Source: Sphingomonas populi
GTDB taxonomy: Bacteria > Pseudomonadota > Alphaproteobacteria > Sphingomonadales > Sphingomonadaceae
Reading direction: 5' to 3'
DNA: 64,000 nt
Assembly: GCF_004208535.1 (NCBI RefSeq)
Contig: NZ_SGIS01000009.1
Location: forward strand, 89,751-153,750
Position numbers and translations under genes: made by a program
Notes under the pieces: model-generated
What the model was told of the DNA's origin: nothing
Seen by the model: the letters and a program-made list of their open reading frames with translations, nothing else
Database searches by the model: none
In this document: piece by piece, positions 1 through 8,538 of the stretch
Position numbering within the stretch: position 1 is the stretch's first letter
Layout of the letters: every line of letters begins with the position of its first letter

Positions 1-560
1 AGGATGACACCCGCCGCCGCAAGGCGCGAAATGTCCTCTGCCGTCACGATCTCGGGCGCGAGCGTCATCATCACGACGCCGCGACGCGGCGCGCACAGCA
101 TGTCGATGACCTTGCGATCGAGCGCGCGGATCAGCGACGGATCGTGGATGCCCTTGCGCGCCCCGCTGATGAACGGCCCTTCGATATGGACGCCGATGAT
201 GCCCGGCACGCCCGCCACGATCGCCGCATCGACTGCGTCGAGCGCGGCGGCGATCGCCTCGTGCGTGTCGCTGATCAGCGTCGGCAACAACGCCGTCGTG
301 CCGAAGCGCGCGTGCGCGGCGGCGATCGTCGCCAGCCCATCGACGGTCAGCGCGTTGTTGAACAGCACGCCACCGCCGCCATTGACCTGCGTGTCGATGA
401 AGCCCGGCAACAGCCAGCCGCCCGCCAGATCGATCTCGATGTCGCCGCGACCAGCCGGATCGATCGCATGCAGGCGCCCGTCCGCCAGGACGAGATTGGC
501 CGCGGGCAGGATTACGTCGCCGAGGAGGATCTGGCCGCCGTGGACCGTAAGCGTGGTCAT
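1..560 (-). CDS. nagA: N-acetylglucosamine-6-phosphate deacetylase, partial
   Basis: N-terminal ~187 residues of a GlcNAc-6-P deacetylase (amidohydrolase fold, cytoplasmic); the gene runs off the left edge of the window. Translation from the ATG at 558-560 gives MTTLTVHGGQILLGD, then LLPGFIDTQVNGGGG. This is the family's QxN form of the usual HxH metal site, as in E. coli NagA. It is followed by GVHIEGPFISG, which carries the conserved metal/catalytic glutamate. The start codon overlaps the TGA of the upstream SIS-domain gene (ATGA), so the two are translationally coupled. It would release acetate from GlcNAc-6-P ahead of deamination. The enzyme class is secure; the missing C-terminus cannot be assessed. 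Confidence 0.93.
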   Translation of the reverse strand, partial: MTTLTVHGGQILLGDVILPAANLVLADGRLHAIDPAGRGDIEIDLAGGWLLPGFIDTQVNGGGGVLFNNALTVDGLATIAAAHARFGTTALLPTLISDTHEAIAAALDAVDAAIVAGVPGIIGVHIEGPFISGARKGIHDPSLIRALDRKVIDMLCAPRRGVVMMTLAPEIVTAEDISRLAAAGVI

Positions 561-1639
561 CGCGTCCGTGTCACCTTGGCGAGATAGGGCGGCTGATCGG
601 GATCATAGCCGCGTGCCAGCGCGAGCGCGTTGACCATCCGGTAGAAGCTGGCGATCATCACGATCGGCGCGAGTTCGGGCGATACCGCCAGCGCGGGCAG
701 CCGTTCGATCGCCGGGTGCGAGGCGTCCGCATGGCTGGCGAGCCAGACGCGCGCACCGCGTTCGGCGAACGTATCGGCCAGCGCGCGGACATCCTCGCCC
801 GCGACGCCGCCGGTGTCGAACGCGATCACCGAGAAACCGGCCTGGACGATCGCCATCGGGCCGTGGCGGACTTCGGCCGAGCTGAACGCCTCGCCGTGCA
901 GGCCGCAGGTTTCCTTGAGCTTGAGCGCCGCTTCCTGCGCGATCGCGAGGCCGTAGCCACGGCTGACCAGGAACAGGTTGGTGGCATCCTGCAACCCGCG
1001 CGTCACCGAAGACCAATCGAGCGCGAAGGCGATATCGACCAGCGCCGGCAAGGCGGCGAGGTCGGCGCGCAGCGCATCATCGTCGCGCCACGCCGCCACG
1101 ATCGCGGCGATGCCGGCGAGCGAGGCGATATAGGATTTGGTCGCCGCGACCGATTTCTCCGGCCCGGCGCACAGCGGCAGCAGGATATCCGCGACATCGG
1201 CAAGCGGCGAAGTCTCGTCATTGACCAACGCGACGACCAGCGCGCCCGAGGCGCGTTGCCGCTCGACCGTCGCCAGCAAATCCGGGCTGCGGCCCGATTG
1301 CGAGATGGCGATGCACAGCGTCGATGCGCCGGCGTCCACCTGCGCGGGGTGCGCATCGTAGAGCGATACGGTCGAGAAGGCCGCCGAAACGGTAGGCACG
1401 CCGAGCAATGTCTCGACCATGTATTTCGCATAGGTCGCGGCATGATCCGACGATCCGCGCGCGCAGGTGACGACCATCGCGGGGGACAGCGCCCGCAGCC
1501 GCGCGCCGAGCATGGCGAGCGTATCCCGGTTGCGATCGAGGAAGCGCGCGATCGTAGCGCCGGCCTCGCTCGCCTCCGCATACATCAGCGTCGCGGCGAC
1601 CGCCGCGCCGGACTCGTGGTCCGCCATCTGCAAGCTCAC
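557..1639 (-). CDS. SIS-domain glucosamine-6-phosphate deaminase (NagB-II type)
   Basis: About 360 residues with two SIS sugar-phosphate isomerase domains (ARGSSDHAATYAKY, SQSGRSPDLL, GEAFSSAEVRHGPM) resembling the isomerase half of GlmS. There is no N-terminal glutaminase domain, so deamination of GlcN-6-P to Fru-6-P is more likely than synthesis. I chose the GTG at 1637-1639 because GGAGG sits 6 nt upstream. An in-frame ATG four codons later, and a longer 391-residue reading without a site, are less likely. It is first in the operon with nagA and diverges from the TonB receptor gene. Promoter and palindrome lie at 1724-1757. The alternative is a sugar isomerase of the AgaS type. Confidence 0.85.
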   Translation of the reverse strand: MSLQMADHESGAAVAATLMYAEASEAGATIARFLDRNRDTLAMLGARLRALSPAMVVTCARGSSDHAATYAKYMVETLLGVPTVSAAFSTVSLYDAHPAQVDAGASTLCIAISQSGRSPDLLATVERQRASGALVVALVNDETSPLADVADILLPLCAGPEKSVAATKSYIASLAGIAAIVAAWRDDDALRADLAALPALVDIAFALDWSSVTRGLQDATNLFLVSRGYGLAIAQEAALKLKETCGLHGEAFSSAEVRHGPMAIVQAGFSVIAFDTGGVAGEDVRALADTFAERGARVWLASHADASHPAIERLPALAVSPELAPIVMIASFYRMVNALALARGYDPDQPPYLAKVTRTR

Positions 1640-1723
1640 TGAGTACCTCCGTCTGACAGGAACGGCGTCAACGCGCCGAAGGAGACGCCCCGCCACATCG
1701 GGACGGCAGCCTGTGTGGAGCGC

Positions 1724-1751
1724 ATTATGCATGGTTCGAATGCCATGACAA
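1724..1751 (-). promoter_or_regulatory. Sigma-70-like promoter of the nagB-II/nagA operon
   Basis: Reading leftward, TTGTCA (1751-1746) and CATAAT (1729-1724) are separated by 16 bp. Each matches the consensus hexamer at 5 of 6 positions. The implied start lies roughly 80 nt before the GTG at 1639. No competing signal of this quality was seen in the gap. Confidence 0.6.
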
Positions 1752-1757
1752 TGGTAT
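1740..1757. promoter_or_regulatory. Palindromic operator candidate on the -35 of the nag promoter
   Basis: ATGCCAT and ATGGTAT form a 6-of-7 inverted repeat around GACA and cover the -35 hexamer, the position expected for a repressor. No regulator gene of this locus lies in the window, so the binding protein is unknown; NagQ/NagR or LacI-family repressors are the usual ones for such operons. Confidence 0.4.
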
Positions 1758-2207
1758 CTTATGTGTATTTTTTACGGGGCATCTCAGCGCGATCGTACAA
1801 CACCACTTAACAGGGGCTGCACCAATATCACGACATTGATTGCGAGACCCGCAGGTAATGCGTAATTTTATTTCACAATTTTGGCGGGCGCCCGGGCACC
1901 CTGGTCTGATTCGTTTTCGCTGATGGCAAGGGTCCGCGCCACGGCAAACCGGACTCGGAGAGGGAGACGAATCCTCGCAGCCCGCACAGGGAATTTATCC
2001 CCTTGAAGTTCGGATATTTTCCGCGCTGTTTGCGATACCAATTCGTCGCTTTGTTTGCACATGTTATGTTTCTGTCTTAATTTTTGCTTGACAGGCAACA
2101 GACTTCTCCATGACACTCGCATTACAGCCGCAGGGATTCAGTGCGGCAGCAACGGGCAGAAAGCCTGTGCGCGGCACGTCACGACTATAGCACAAGAGGG
2201 GGTTTTC

Positions 2208-4955
2208 ATGATGTACGGCACCAAGCGAGCGTTCGGCACTAAGGGATGGCTGCTGGCGACGAGTTGCGTCGCGGCGGTCGCCACGATCACCCCCGCCACC
2301 GCACAGACGGCCCCGGCCAGCGACGTGTCGGCCCAGGCGAGTCCCGGCGGACAGACCGACGAGACGGTCGGCCCCGACATCACCGTCACCGGGTTCCGCG
2401 AGAGCCTGCGGTCGGCCGCCGCAGCCAAGCGCAACGACATCCGCATTTCGGACGGCATCACCGCCGAGGATATCGGCAAATTCCCGGCGCAGAACGTCAC
2501 CGAGGCGATCCAGCGGATCGCGGGCGTGCAGATGTCGAACATCAACGGCCGTGGCTCGACGATCAGCATTCGCGGTCTCGGCGCGCAATATGCCCGCACC
2601 ACCATCAACGGACAGACCTTCGCCAGCGCCGACTTCAAGGACGGCTTCCGCTACGACATCATCCAGACCGATCTCGCCAGCGCGATCCAGGTCGTCAAGT
2701 CGCCGACCGCCGACATGGACACCGGCGGCCTCTCCGGCACGGTCAACATCGATACGGTCAAGCCGCTTGCCTATAAGGGCCCGCGCTTCATCGTCGGCGT
2801 TAAGGGCTACGACTCCCAGTACCGTGGCGGCGTGACCCCGAAGGTCAGCGGAGCCTATATCGACCAGTTTGCCGATGGCACGCTGGGCGTGATGGCCAAT
2901 GTGAGCTACCAGAAGCTGAAGGATCGCGGCGACTACGCGTTCGTGAAGAACTGGTACAGTCCGGGTCTCGTCGATCCCACCAACTATGTGCCCGGCAACT
3001 TCCGCCTGCGTCGCATCGATCGCGACAGCAAGCAGCTGATGGCCAGCGGCGCGATCCAGTGGAAGCCGCAGCCCAACTTCGAAGTGCTGCTTCAGGGCGA
3101 ATATTCGAAGGACGATACCCGCTACGACACGCAGCAGTTGGTGTTCGGCCGCTGGGACCCCAAGGATCCCGCCAACCCCAGCCAGATCACCGTCAATCAC
3201 ACCGCGAATGGCGTGGCGGACAAGATCGCGATCAGCAATTTCGGCGTAGGCAACAACGACCAGCCCGAGACGCGCAACCTCAAGACCCAGGCCTATACGG
3301 GCACGATCAACTGGCAGCCCGGTGACGGCTGGAACATCCACGCTGTCGCGCATTACACGAAGGGCGATGCCGATCTCCGCGAGTTTGCGTCGATCGACGG
3401 CGCGAACGTCGCGGCGGGTGGTACGCTGGACATCTCCAACCCGCACAACGTCAAATTCACGACCGACCCGGGCGTGTGGGACGGCACCCTGTTCAACCCG
3501 GCGAACCGAACCTATTTCGCCTTCGTCGATGGTGCGACGCACATCCAGACGGCCAAGGACGTTTCGGGCCAGTTCGACGTCACCAAGGACGTTGGCGCAT
3601 TCGGGGTGAAGTCGCTGGTGTTCGGCGTCAAATATCACCATGAAAGCTTCCAGACAGACGCCTACCGGCATGACCGCGACGCGGACGTGACCAAGCCGGG
3701 CCTCTATCCGGAATACGCCTTCATTCCGAACCTCAGCACGACCGGCATTCCCGTCACGAACTTCCTGGATGGCAAGATCGGTATCCCGAACAGCTTCCTC
3801 GAAACCAATGCGCCGCTGTGGCAGTCGATCCTCGCGTCGAAGGGCTTCACCGTACCGGACGTGCGCGACTGGGCAAACAGCTACCGCGTCGATCGCTACA
3901 TCCCGGCGGTCTATGCGATGGCCAATATCGGTACGACGCTGTTCGGCAAGACGCTGCGCGGCAACGTGGGCGTGCGCTACGAACACACCCACCAGAACGT
4001 GACGTCCAACCTCACCGCCGGCACCGACAGCAGCTCGCCGCTGCTGGGAACGCAGCACGTAATCCAGGACTATGGCAACGTCCTGCCGAGCGCTTCGTTC
4101 GCGCTCGACCTGACGCCGAAGCTGGTCGCGCGCCTCGCGCTCGCCAAGGTGCTGGTGCGTCCGCTGCTCAACAGCCAGACCCAGATGGCCGACACCTTCG
4201 TCACCGACAACACTGGCATTCGTCCCAGCGTGTCCGTGTCGAACGGCGAATCGCGCCTGAAGCCGCTGACCGCGAACCAGGCCGACATCAGCCTTGAATA
4301 TTACTACGGTCGCGGCAATTCGATCAGCATCGCCGGCTTCTACAAGGCGGTGAAGAACGGCACGTTCACGCAGTTCTACTGCCCGACGTCGTTCAACGGC
4401 GTGACGTTGAACGGCCAGGTCGGCGGCTGCACGTCGGCGGATGGTAAGACGGACTATAATTTCAGCCGCAAGCTGAACGACAATAGCGTCATCCACGTCA
4501 AGGGCGTCGAATTCGCTGCGTCTCAGAGCTTCGACGATTTCCTGCCGCTGAAGGGCTTTGGTGCCACCGGCAACGTCACGGTGGTAGACGCCGACTCCCC
4601 GGCGCTCGGCACCGGCTTCAACCTTCGCGACCTGTCGAAGCTGACCTGGAACCTGACGCCGTACTGGGAAAACGAGATGTTCAGCGTCCGCCTCTCGGTC
4701 AACCATCGCAGCTCGTACAAGCAGGATGCGTCGACCAGCTTCTTCGTCGATGGCGGCCAGATCCATACGGTGCGCGCGCGCACGCAGATGGATCTGGCGC
4801 TGGGCTTCAGCCCGACGAAGTTCCTGAGCTTCACCGGCGGCATCATCAACCTCAACAACACGCACGAAGACGCGTATCAGACCACCGAGGACACGTTCCA
4901 GATGGCCAGCCAGACCGGGCGGACCTTCTACCTGTCCGCAACCGCACGGTTCTGA
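2208..4955 (+). CDS. TonB-dependent receptor of the glycan locus
   Basis: A 915-residue outer-membrane receptor of the large Xanthomonas/Caulobacter carbohydrate type. Signal peptide with ...ATITPATAQ, TonB box-like DITVTGFRESL, then the plug (EDIGKFPAQNVTEAIQRI, GRGSTISIRGLG, SPTADMDTGGLSGTV). It ends in the aromatic C-terminal strand FYLSATARF typical of beta-barrels. Start is the first of two tandem ATGs at 2208, after a G-rich ribosome binding site. It heads a run with GH89, NagX, GH31 and GH1 (35 bp to GH89), so it probably imports the oligosaccharide these enzymes finish. The substrate is inferred from neighbours only. Confidence 0.92.
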   Translation: MMYGTKRAFGTKGWLLATSCVAAVATITPATAQTAPASDVSAQASPGGQTDETVGPDITVTGFRESLRSAAAAKRNDIRISDGITAEDIGKFPAQNVTEAIQRIAGVQMSNINGRGSTISIRGLGAQYARTTINGQTFASADFKDGFRYDIIQTDLASAIQVVKSPTADMDTGGLSGTVNIDTVKPLAYKGPRFIVGVKGYDSQYRGGVTPKVSGAYIDQFADGTLGVMANVSYQKLKDRGDYAFVKNWYSPGLVDPTNYVPGNFRLRRIDRDSKQLMASGAIQWKPQPNFEVLLQGEYSKDDTRYDTQQLVFGRWDPKDPANPSQITVNHTANGVADKIAISNFGVGNNDQPETRNLKTQAYTGTINWQPGDGWNIHAVAHYTKGDADLREFASIDGANVAAGGTLDISNPHNVKFTTDPGVWDGTLFNPANRTYFAFVDGATHIQTAKDVSGQFDVTKDVGAFGVKSLVFGVKYHHESFQTDAYRHDRDADVTKPGLYPEYAFIPNLSTTGIPVTNFLDGKIGIPNSFLETNAPLWQSILASKGFTVPDVRDWANSYRVDRYIPAVYAMANIGTTLFGKTLRGNVGVRYEHTHQNVTSNLTAGTDSSSPLLGTQHVIQDYGNVLPSASFALDLTPKLVARLALAKVLVRPLLNSQTQMADTFVTDNTGIRPSVSVSNGESRLKPLTANQADISLEYYYGRGNSISIAGFYKAVKNGTFTQFYCPTSFNGVTLNGQVGGCTSADGKTDYNFSRKLNDNSVIHVKGVEFAASQSFDDFLPLKGFGATGNVTVVDADSPALGTGFNLRDLSKLTWNLTPYWENEMFSVRLSVNHRSSYKQDASTSFFVDGGQIHTVRARTQMDLALGFSPTKFLSFTGGIINLNNTHEDAYQTTEDTFQMASQTGRTFYLSATARF

Positions 4956-4990
4956 TCCGAACGTCCACACGAAAGAAGATCGCCCCAGCC

Positions 4991-7264
4991 GTGAAGAGAC
5001 CCTTCCTCCCCTGTTCTGGTCTCTTGCTGCTGGTGGCGGCCGGCGCCGCACAAGCGCAATCCCCCGATAGCCACCCGGCGCGGGATTCGCTTGGGCGGCT
5101 CGGCATTCCCGCCGGTCGGATCGCTTTGACGATCCGGCCGGCGGCGAAGCCCTATTACCGGGTCCGCGTCACGGCGGGCCGGATGACGGTCGAAGGATCG
5201 TCCGAAGTCGCGCTGGTGCATGGCGCCGCGCAGTATCTGCAACAGCAAGGCCGCCTGTCGCTGAGTTGGGAGGGCCGCCGCGTCGCGCCGCTCACCGGAC
5301 TGCCGGCGGGCGATACCGGGCCGGTCGCCTCCGCCTTCGCGCTGCGCACCTATCTCAACACCTGCACCTTTGGATATACGACGCCGTGGTGGACGTGGCA
5401 GCGCTGGTCGAACGAGATCGACTGGATGGCGGCGCGCGGCATCGACACGCCGCTGGCGATGGAAGGGCAGGACTACGTCTGGCGCGCCTTGTGGCGCGAT
5501 CAGGGGCTGGACGACGCAACCATCGCGCAGGGCCTGTCCGCCGCGCCGTTCCTGCCGTGGCAGCGAATGGGCAATATCGCCGGCTATCGTGCGCCGCTGT
5601 CGCCGGGCTGGATCGAGAAGAAGCACCAGTTGCAGCGCCGCATCCTCGCCCGGATGCGCGACCTTGGCATGAAGCCGATCCTGCCGGCGTTCTCCGGCTA
5701 TGTGCCCAAGGCGTTCGCCGACCAGCACCCCAAGGCCCGCATCTATCGGATGCGCGCGTGGGAGGGGTTCGCGCCGACCTATTGGCTCGACCCGTCCGAT
5801 CCGTTGTTCGCCACGCTCGCGAAGCGTTTCACGCAGCTTTACACGCAGACCTACGGCGCGGGCGACTATTACCTCGCCGATGCCTTCAACGAGATGGTGC
5901 CGCCGATCGCCGAGGACGGCAGCGATGCCAGCGCCGCCAAATATGGCGACAGCATCGCCAATTCCACCGCGACCCGCGCCGCCGCTTTGCCTGCCGCCGT
6001 TCGCGATGCGCGGCTGGCGGGCTATGGCGAGAAACTGTTCCAGTCGGTCACCGCCGCCGCCCCCAACGCCACATGGGTGATGCAGGGCTGGCTGTTCGGC
6101 GCCGACAAGACGTTCTGGACGCCCGAGGCGATCCGCGCCTTCCTCAGCCGCGTGCCCAACCAGCGGATGCTGGTGCTCGACATCGGCAATGATCGCTATC
6201 CCGGCATCTGGCAGACCAGCGGCGCGTTCGACGGCAAGAACTGGGTCTATGGCTATGTCCACAATTACGGCGGCAGCAACCCGGTCTATGGCGATCTCGG
6301 CTTCTACCGCAGCGATCTGGCCGCGCTGGCGACCAGCCCGGCGCGCGGGAATCTGACCGGGTTCGGGCTGTTCCCGGAAGGGCTGCACAGCAATTCGGTC
6401 GCCTATACCTACGCTTATGATCTCGCCTGGGGCGAGGATGCGCGCCGCCCGGTCGCCGACTGGATCGCCGAATATGCCCGCGCGCGCTACGGCGCGGCCT
6501 CGCCGGGGCTGGTCGCGGCGTGGGGCAAGGTGATCGCCGGCGCCTATTCGACCCGCTATTGGACGCCCCGCTGGTGGCAGAACAAGGCGGGCGCGTATTT
6601 GTTCTTCAAACGCCCGACCCTCGCCGGCGCGGACTATCCCGCCGCCCCCGGCGACGCGGCAGCGCTGCGCGAGGGGATCGCCGGGTTGCTCGCCAACGCA
6701 CCCAAGCAGCCCGCGCCGCTGTTCACCTATGATCTCGTCGATTTCGCGCGCCATTATGCCAGCCTCAAGCTCGACGCGCGGCTGCGCGGCGCGGTCGCGG
6801 CCTATGCGGCGGGCGACGTGGCCAAGGGCGATGCCGCCGCCGCATCCGCCGCCCGGCTGGCGCAGGAGATCGACGCGTTGATCGGCAACCAGCAGGAGAC
6901 GCTGGGAAGCTGGATCGGCGACGCGCGCGCCTATGGCGACACGCCTGCCGAAAAGGACGCGTTCGAGGAACAGGCCAAGGCGATCGTCACCGTCTGGGGC
7001 GGCGAAGGCAATCTCTCGGACTATGCCTCGCGCGCCTGGCAGGGCCTTTACGCCGGCTATTACCTGCCGCGCTGGCAAATCTTCCTCGCGGCACAGCGCA
7101 AGGCCGCGCTCGCGCACCAGCCGCTCGATGAGGCGGCGACCACCGCCGCCGTCAAGGCGTGGGAGCAGCGCTGGCTCAAGGACGGACGCCTGTGGCCGCG
7201 CCAGCGCCCGGCGACACCGCTTGCCAGCCTCGGCCGGTTGCTCGCAGATGCGGACCAGCCATGA
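4991..7264 (+). CDS. GH89 alpha-N-acetylglucosaminidase
   Basis: 757 residues, signal peptide ending near AAGAAQAQ, then the NAGLU fold: FGYTTPWWTWQRW, MALEGQ-like LAMEGQDYVWR, and YYLADAFNEMVPP with the proposed acid/base Glu. GFGLFPEGLHSN carries the second catalytic Glu of the family. It removes terminal non-reducing alpha-linked GlcNAc, probably in the periplasm. It starts with GTG at 4991; no ATG fits. Its stop overlaps the next start (ATGA at 7261). With nagA and nagB-II across the divergent promoter, the released GlcNAc has a route to Fru-6-P, except that no GlcNAc kinase or transporter is in view. Family assignment is firm. Confidence 0.94.
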   Translation: MKRPFLPCSGLLLLVAAGAAQAQSPDSHPARDSLGRLGIPAGRIALTIRPAAKPYYRVRVTAGRMTVEGSSEVALVHGAAQYLQQQGRLSLSWEGRRVAPLTGLPAGDTGPVASAFALRTYLNTCTFGYTTPWWTWQRWSNEIDWMAARGIDTPLAMEGQDYVWRALWRDQGLDDATIAQGLSAAPFLPWQRMGNIAGYRAPLSPGWIEKKHQLQRRILARMRDLGMKPILPAFSGYVPKAFADQHPKARIYRMRAWEGFAPTYWLDPSDPLFATLAKRFTQLYTQTYGAGDYYLADAFNEMVPPIAEDGSDASAAKYGDSIANSTATRAAALPAAVRDARLAGYGEKLFQSVTAAAPNATWVMQGWLFGADKTFWTPEAIRAFLSRVPNQRMLVLDIGNDRYPGIWQTSGAFDGKNWVYGYVHNYGGSNPVYGDLGFYRSDLAALATSPARGNLTGFGLFPEGLHSNSVAYTYAYDLAWGEDARRPVADWIAEYARARYGAASPGLVAAWGKVIAGAYSTRYWTPRWWQNKAGAYLFFKRPTLAGADYPAAPGDAAALREGIAGLLANAPKQPAPLFTYDLVDFARHYASLKLDARLRGAVAAYAAGDVAKGDAAAASAARLAQEIDALIGNQQETLGSWIGDARAYGDTPAEKDAFEEQAKAIVTVWGGEGNLSDYASRAWQGLYAGYYLPRWQIFLAAQRKAALAHQPLDEAATTAAVKAWEQRWLKDGRLWPRQRPATPLASLGRLLADADQP

Positions 7265-8394
7265 CCGATACGCTCGCCCCATCCAATCCGCGCCGCTTCA
7301 CCGCGCTCGACGTGTTTCGCGGCCTCACCATCTTCCTGATGATCCTGGTCAACACCGCCGGGCCGGGCGCACCGGCCTATCCGACGCTGGTCCACGCCAA
7401 ATGGTTCGGCTTCACGCTGGCCGATTCGATCTTCCCGACCTTCCTGTTCGCGATGGGCAATGCGATGAGCTTCGCGAGCCGGCGGCGGGTGGACACCGCG
7501 CCGTACCTGACGCGATTGTTCAAACGCGGTGCGATCATCTTCGCGCTCGGATTCCTGATGTACTGGTTCCCGTTCGTCGCGCACACCGATGCCGGCTGGG
7601 CGCCGATCCCGTTCGCGCTCACCCGCGTGCCGGGCGTGCTGCAACGGCTGGCGTTATGCTATGTCGCCGCCGGCCTGCTGGTGCGCTGGCTGAGCGTGCG
7701 GCAAATCCTGATCGCGGGCGTGGTGCTGCTGCTCGGCTATTGGGCGACGCTGGTGTTCCTGTCGGCGCCGGGCATGGCCTATGACAAGTTCGGTACGGTC
7801 GGTACGCGGCTCGATTTGTGGCTGCTTGGGCCGGGGCACCTCTACAAGAAGGACAGCGGCTTCGATCCCGAAGGGCTGCTCGGCACGCTGCCGGCGATCG
7901 TCAACGTGCTGGCCGGCTATCTCGCCGGGCTGGCGGTGCAGCGCGGTGCCGATCTGTCGGGGACGGTGCGCCGGATGGCGATGATCGGCGTGGTGCTGAT
8001 CGTCGCGGGGCTGGCCTGGTCGCCGTGGTTCCCGCTCGCCAAGAAGCTGTGGACCGGCTCCTATGTGCTGCTGACGATCGGTATCGACTGTATCGCGCTG
8101 GCCGCGATCATCGCGCTGGTCGAGATTATCGGCGTGAAGCGGGGCACGCGCTTCTTCATCATCCTCGGGCGCAATCCGCTCGCCATCTATCTGTTCTCGG
8201 AGCTGTTCGTGACGGCGATCAACCTGATCGACACTGGCGATGACGGCGGCCTGTATGGCTGGATCGGCATCGAACTGTTCCAGCGGATCGCACCCGGCGC
8301 GTTCGGATCGTTGCTGTGCGCCTTCGCCTATACGATGCTGTGCTGGGCGGTAGGCTGGTGGATGGACCGCAAGGGCCTGATCCTCAAGGCGTGA
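7261..8394 (+). CDS. NagX-type membrane protein (HGSNAT / DUF5009 family)
   Basis: 377 residues, polytopic, beginning near a conserved SLDxFRG-like motif (TALDVFRGLTIFLMILVNTAG), with about nine to ten hydrophobic segments and an RNPLAIYLFSE motif near the C-terminus. It belongs to the family of lysosomal heparan-alpha-glucosaminide N-acetyltransferase and bacterial NagX. The start is the ATG overlapping the GH89 stop; a longer upstream reading lies inside GH89. In many Gram-negative nag regulons this gene accompanies GlcNAc use, but its biochemical role (transport or trans-membrane acetylation) is unsettled. Here it is directly coupled to a NAGLU homologue. Confidence 0.85.
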   Translation: MTDTLAPSNPRRFTALDVFRGLTIFLMILVNTAGPGAPAYPTLVHAKWFGFTLADSIFPTFLFAMGNAMSFASRRRVDTAPYLTRLFKRGAIIFALGFLMYWFPFVAHTDAGWAPIPFALTRVPGVLQRLALCYVAAGLLVRWLSVRQILIAGVVLLLGYWATLVFLSAPGMAYDKFGTVGTRLDLWLLGPGHLYKKDSGFDPEGLLGTLPAIVNVLAGYLAGLAVQRGADLSGTVRRMAMIGVVLIVAGLAWSPWFPLAKKLWTGSYVLLTIGIDCIALAAIIALVEIIGVKRGTRFFIILGRNPLAIYLFSELFVTAINLIDTGDDGGLYGWIGIELFQRIAPGAFGSLLCAFAYTMLCWAVGWWMDRKGLILKA

Positions 8395-8538
8395 ATGCCG
8401 GCTGAGTCCGCGCTCTTTCGTCAGATCGGCCGTCCGCTTCCCCTTGCCATTGGTCGAAGAGTCGTTCCTAATCCGACGATGCGCGCCGGCGCCACGCCCT
8501 GCGCTTCGGCTTCCCGGACGGGATGAGGAGGGGATACA

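Larger units (their letters stand above)
1640..2207. other. Divergent intergenic region, nagB-II / TonB receptor
   Basis: A 568-bp gap with lower GC than its flanks. It holds the leftward nag promoter near 1724-1757. On the rightward side there is TTGACA at 2088-2093 but only a poor -10 at 17 bp, so the receptor promoter is not resolved. A purine-rich site (AAGAGGGGGT, near 2193-2202) precedes the receptor ATG. No convincing gene is present. A 22-bp stretch (2021-2042) is identical to part of the peptidase gene at 32741-32762. Confidence 0.5.

Noticed and set aside
2088..2116. TTGACA as promoter of the first TonB receptor
   Set aside because: The -10 position at 17 bp is TGACAC, too poor to call.
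1868..2122. 84-codon leftward frame in the nagB-II/receptor gap
   Set aside because: No ribosome site and no family resemblance; the start lies in the receptor leader. A relict gene cannot be excluded but is not supported.
2064..5051. Very long (995-codon) open frame antisense to the TonB receptor
   Set aside because: Arg/Val/Asp-rich translation without motifs, exactly opposite a receptor with signal peptide, plug and barrel end. High GC keeps antisense frames open.
4928..7282. 784-codon antisense frame over GH89
   Set aside because: No recognisable domain, and the sense strand has both GH89 catalytic motifs.
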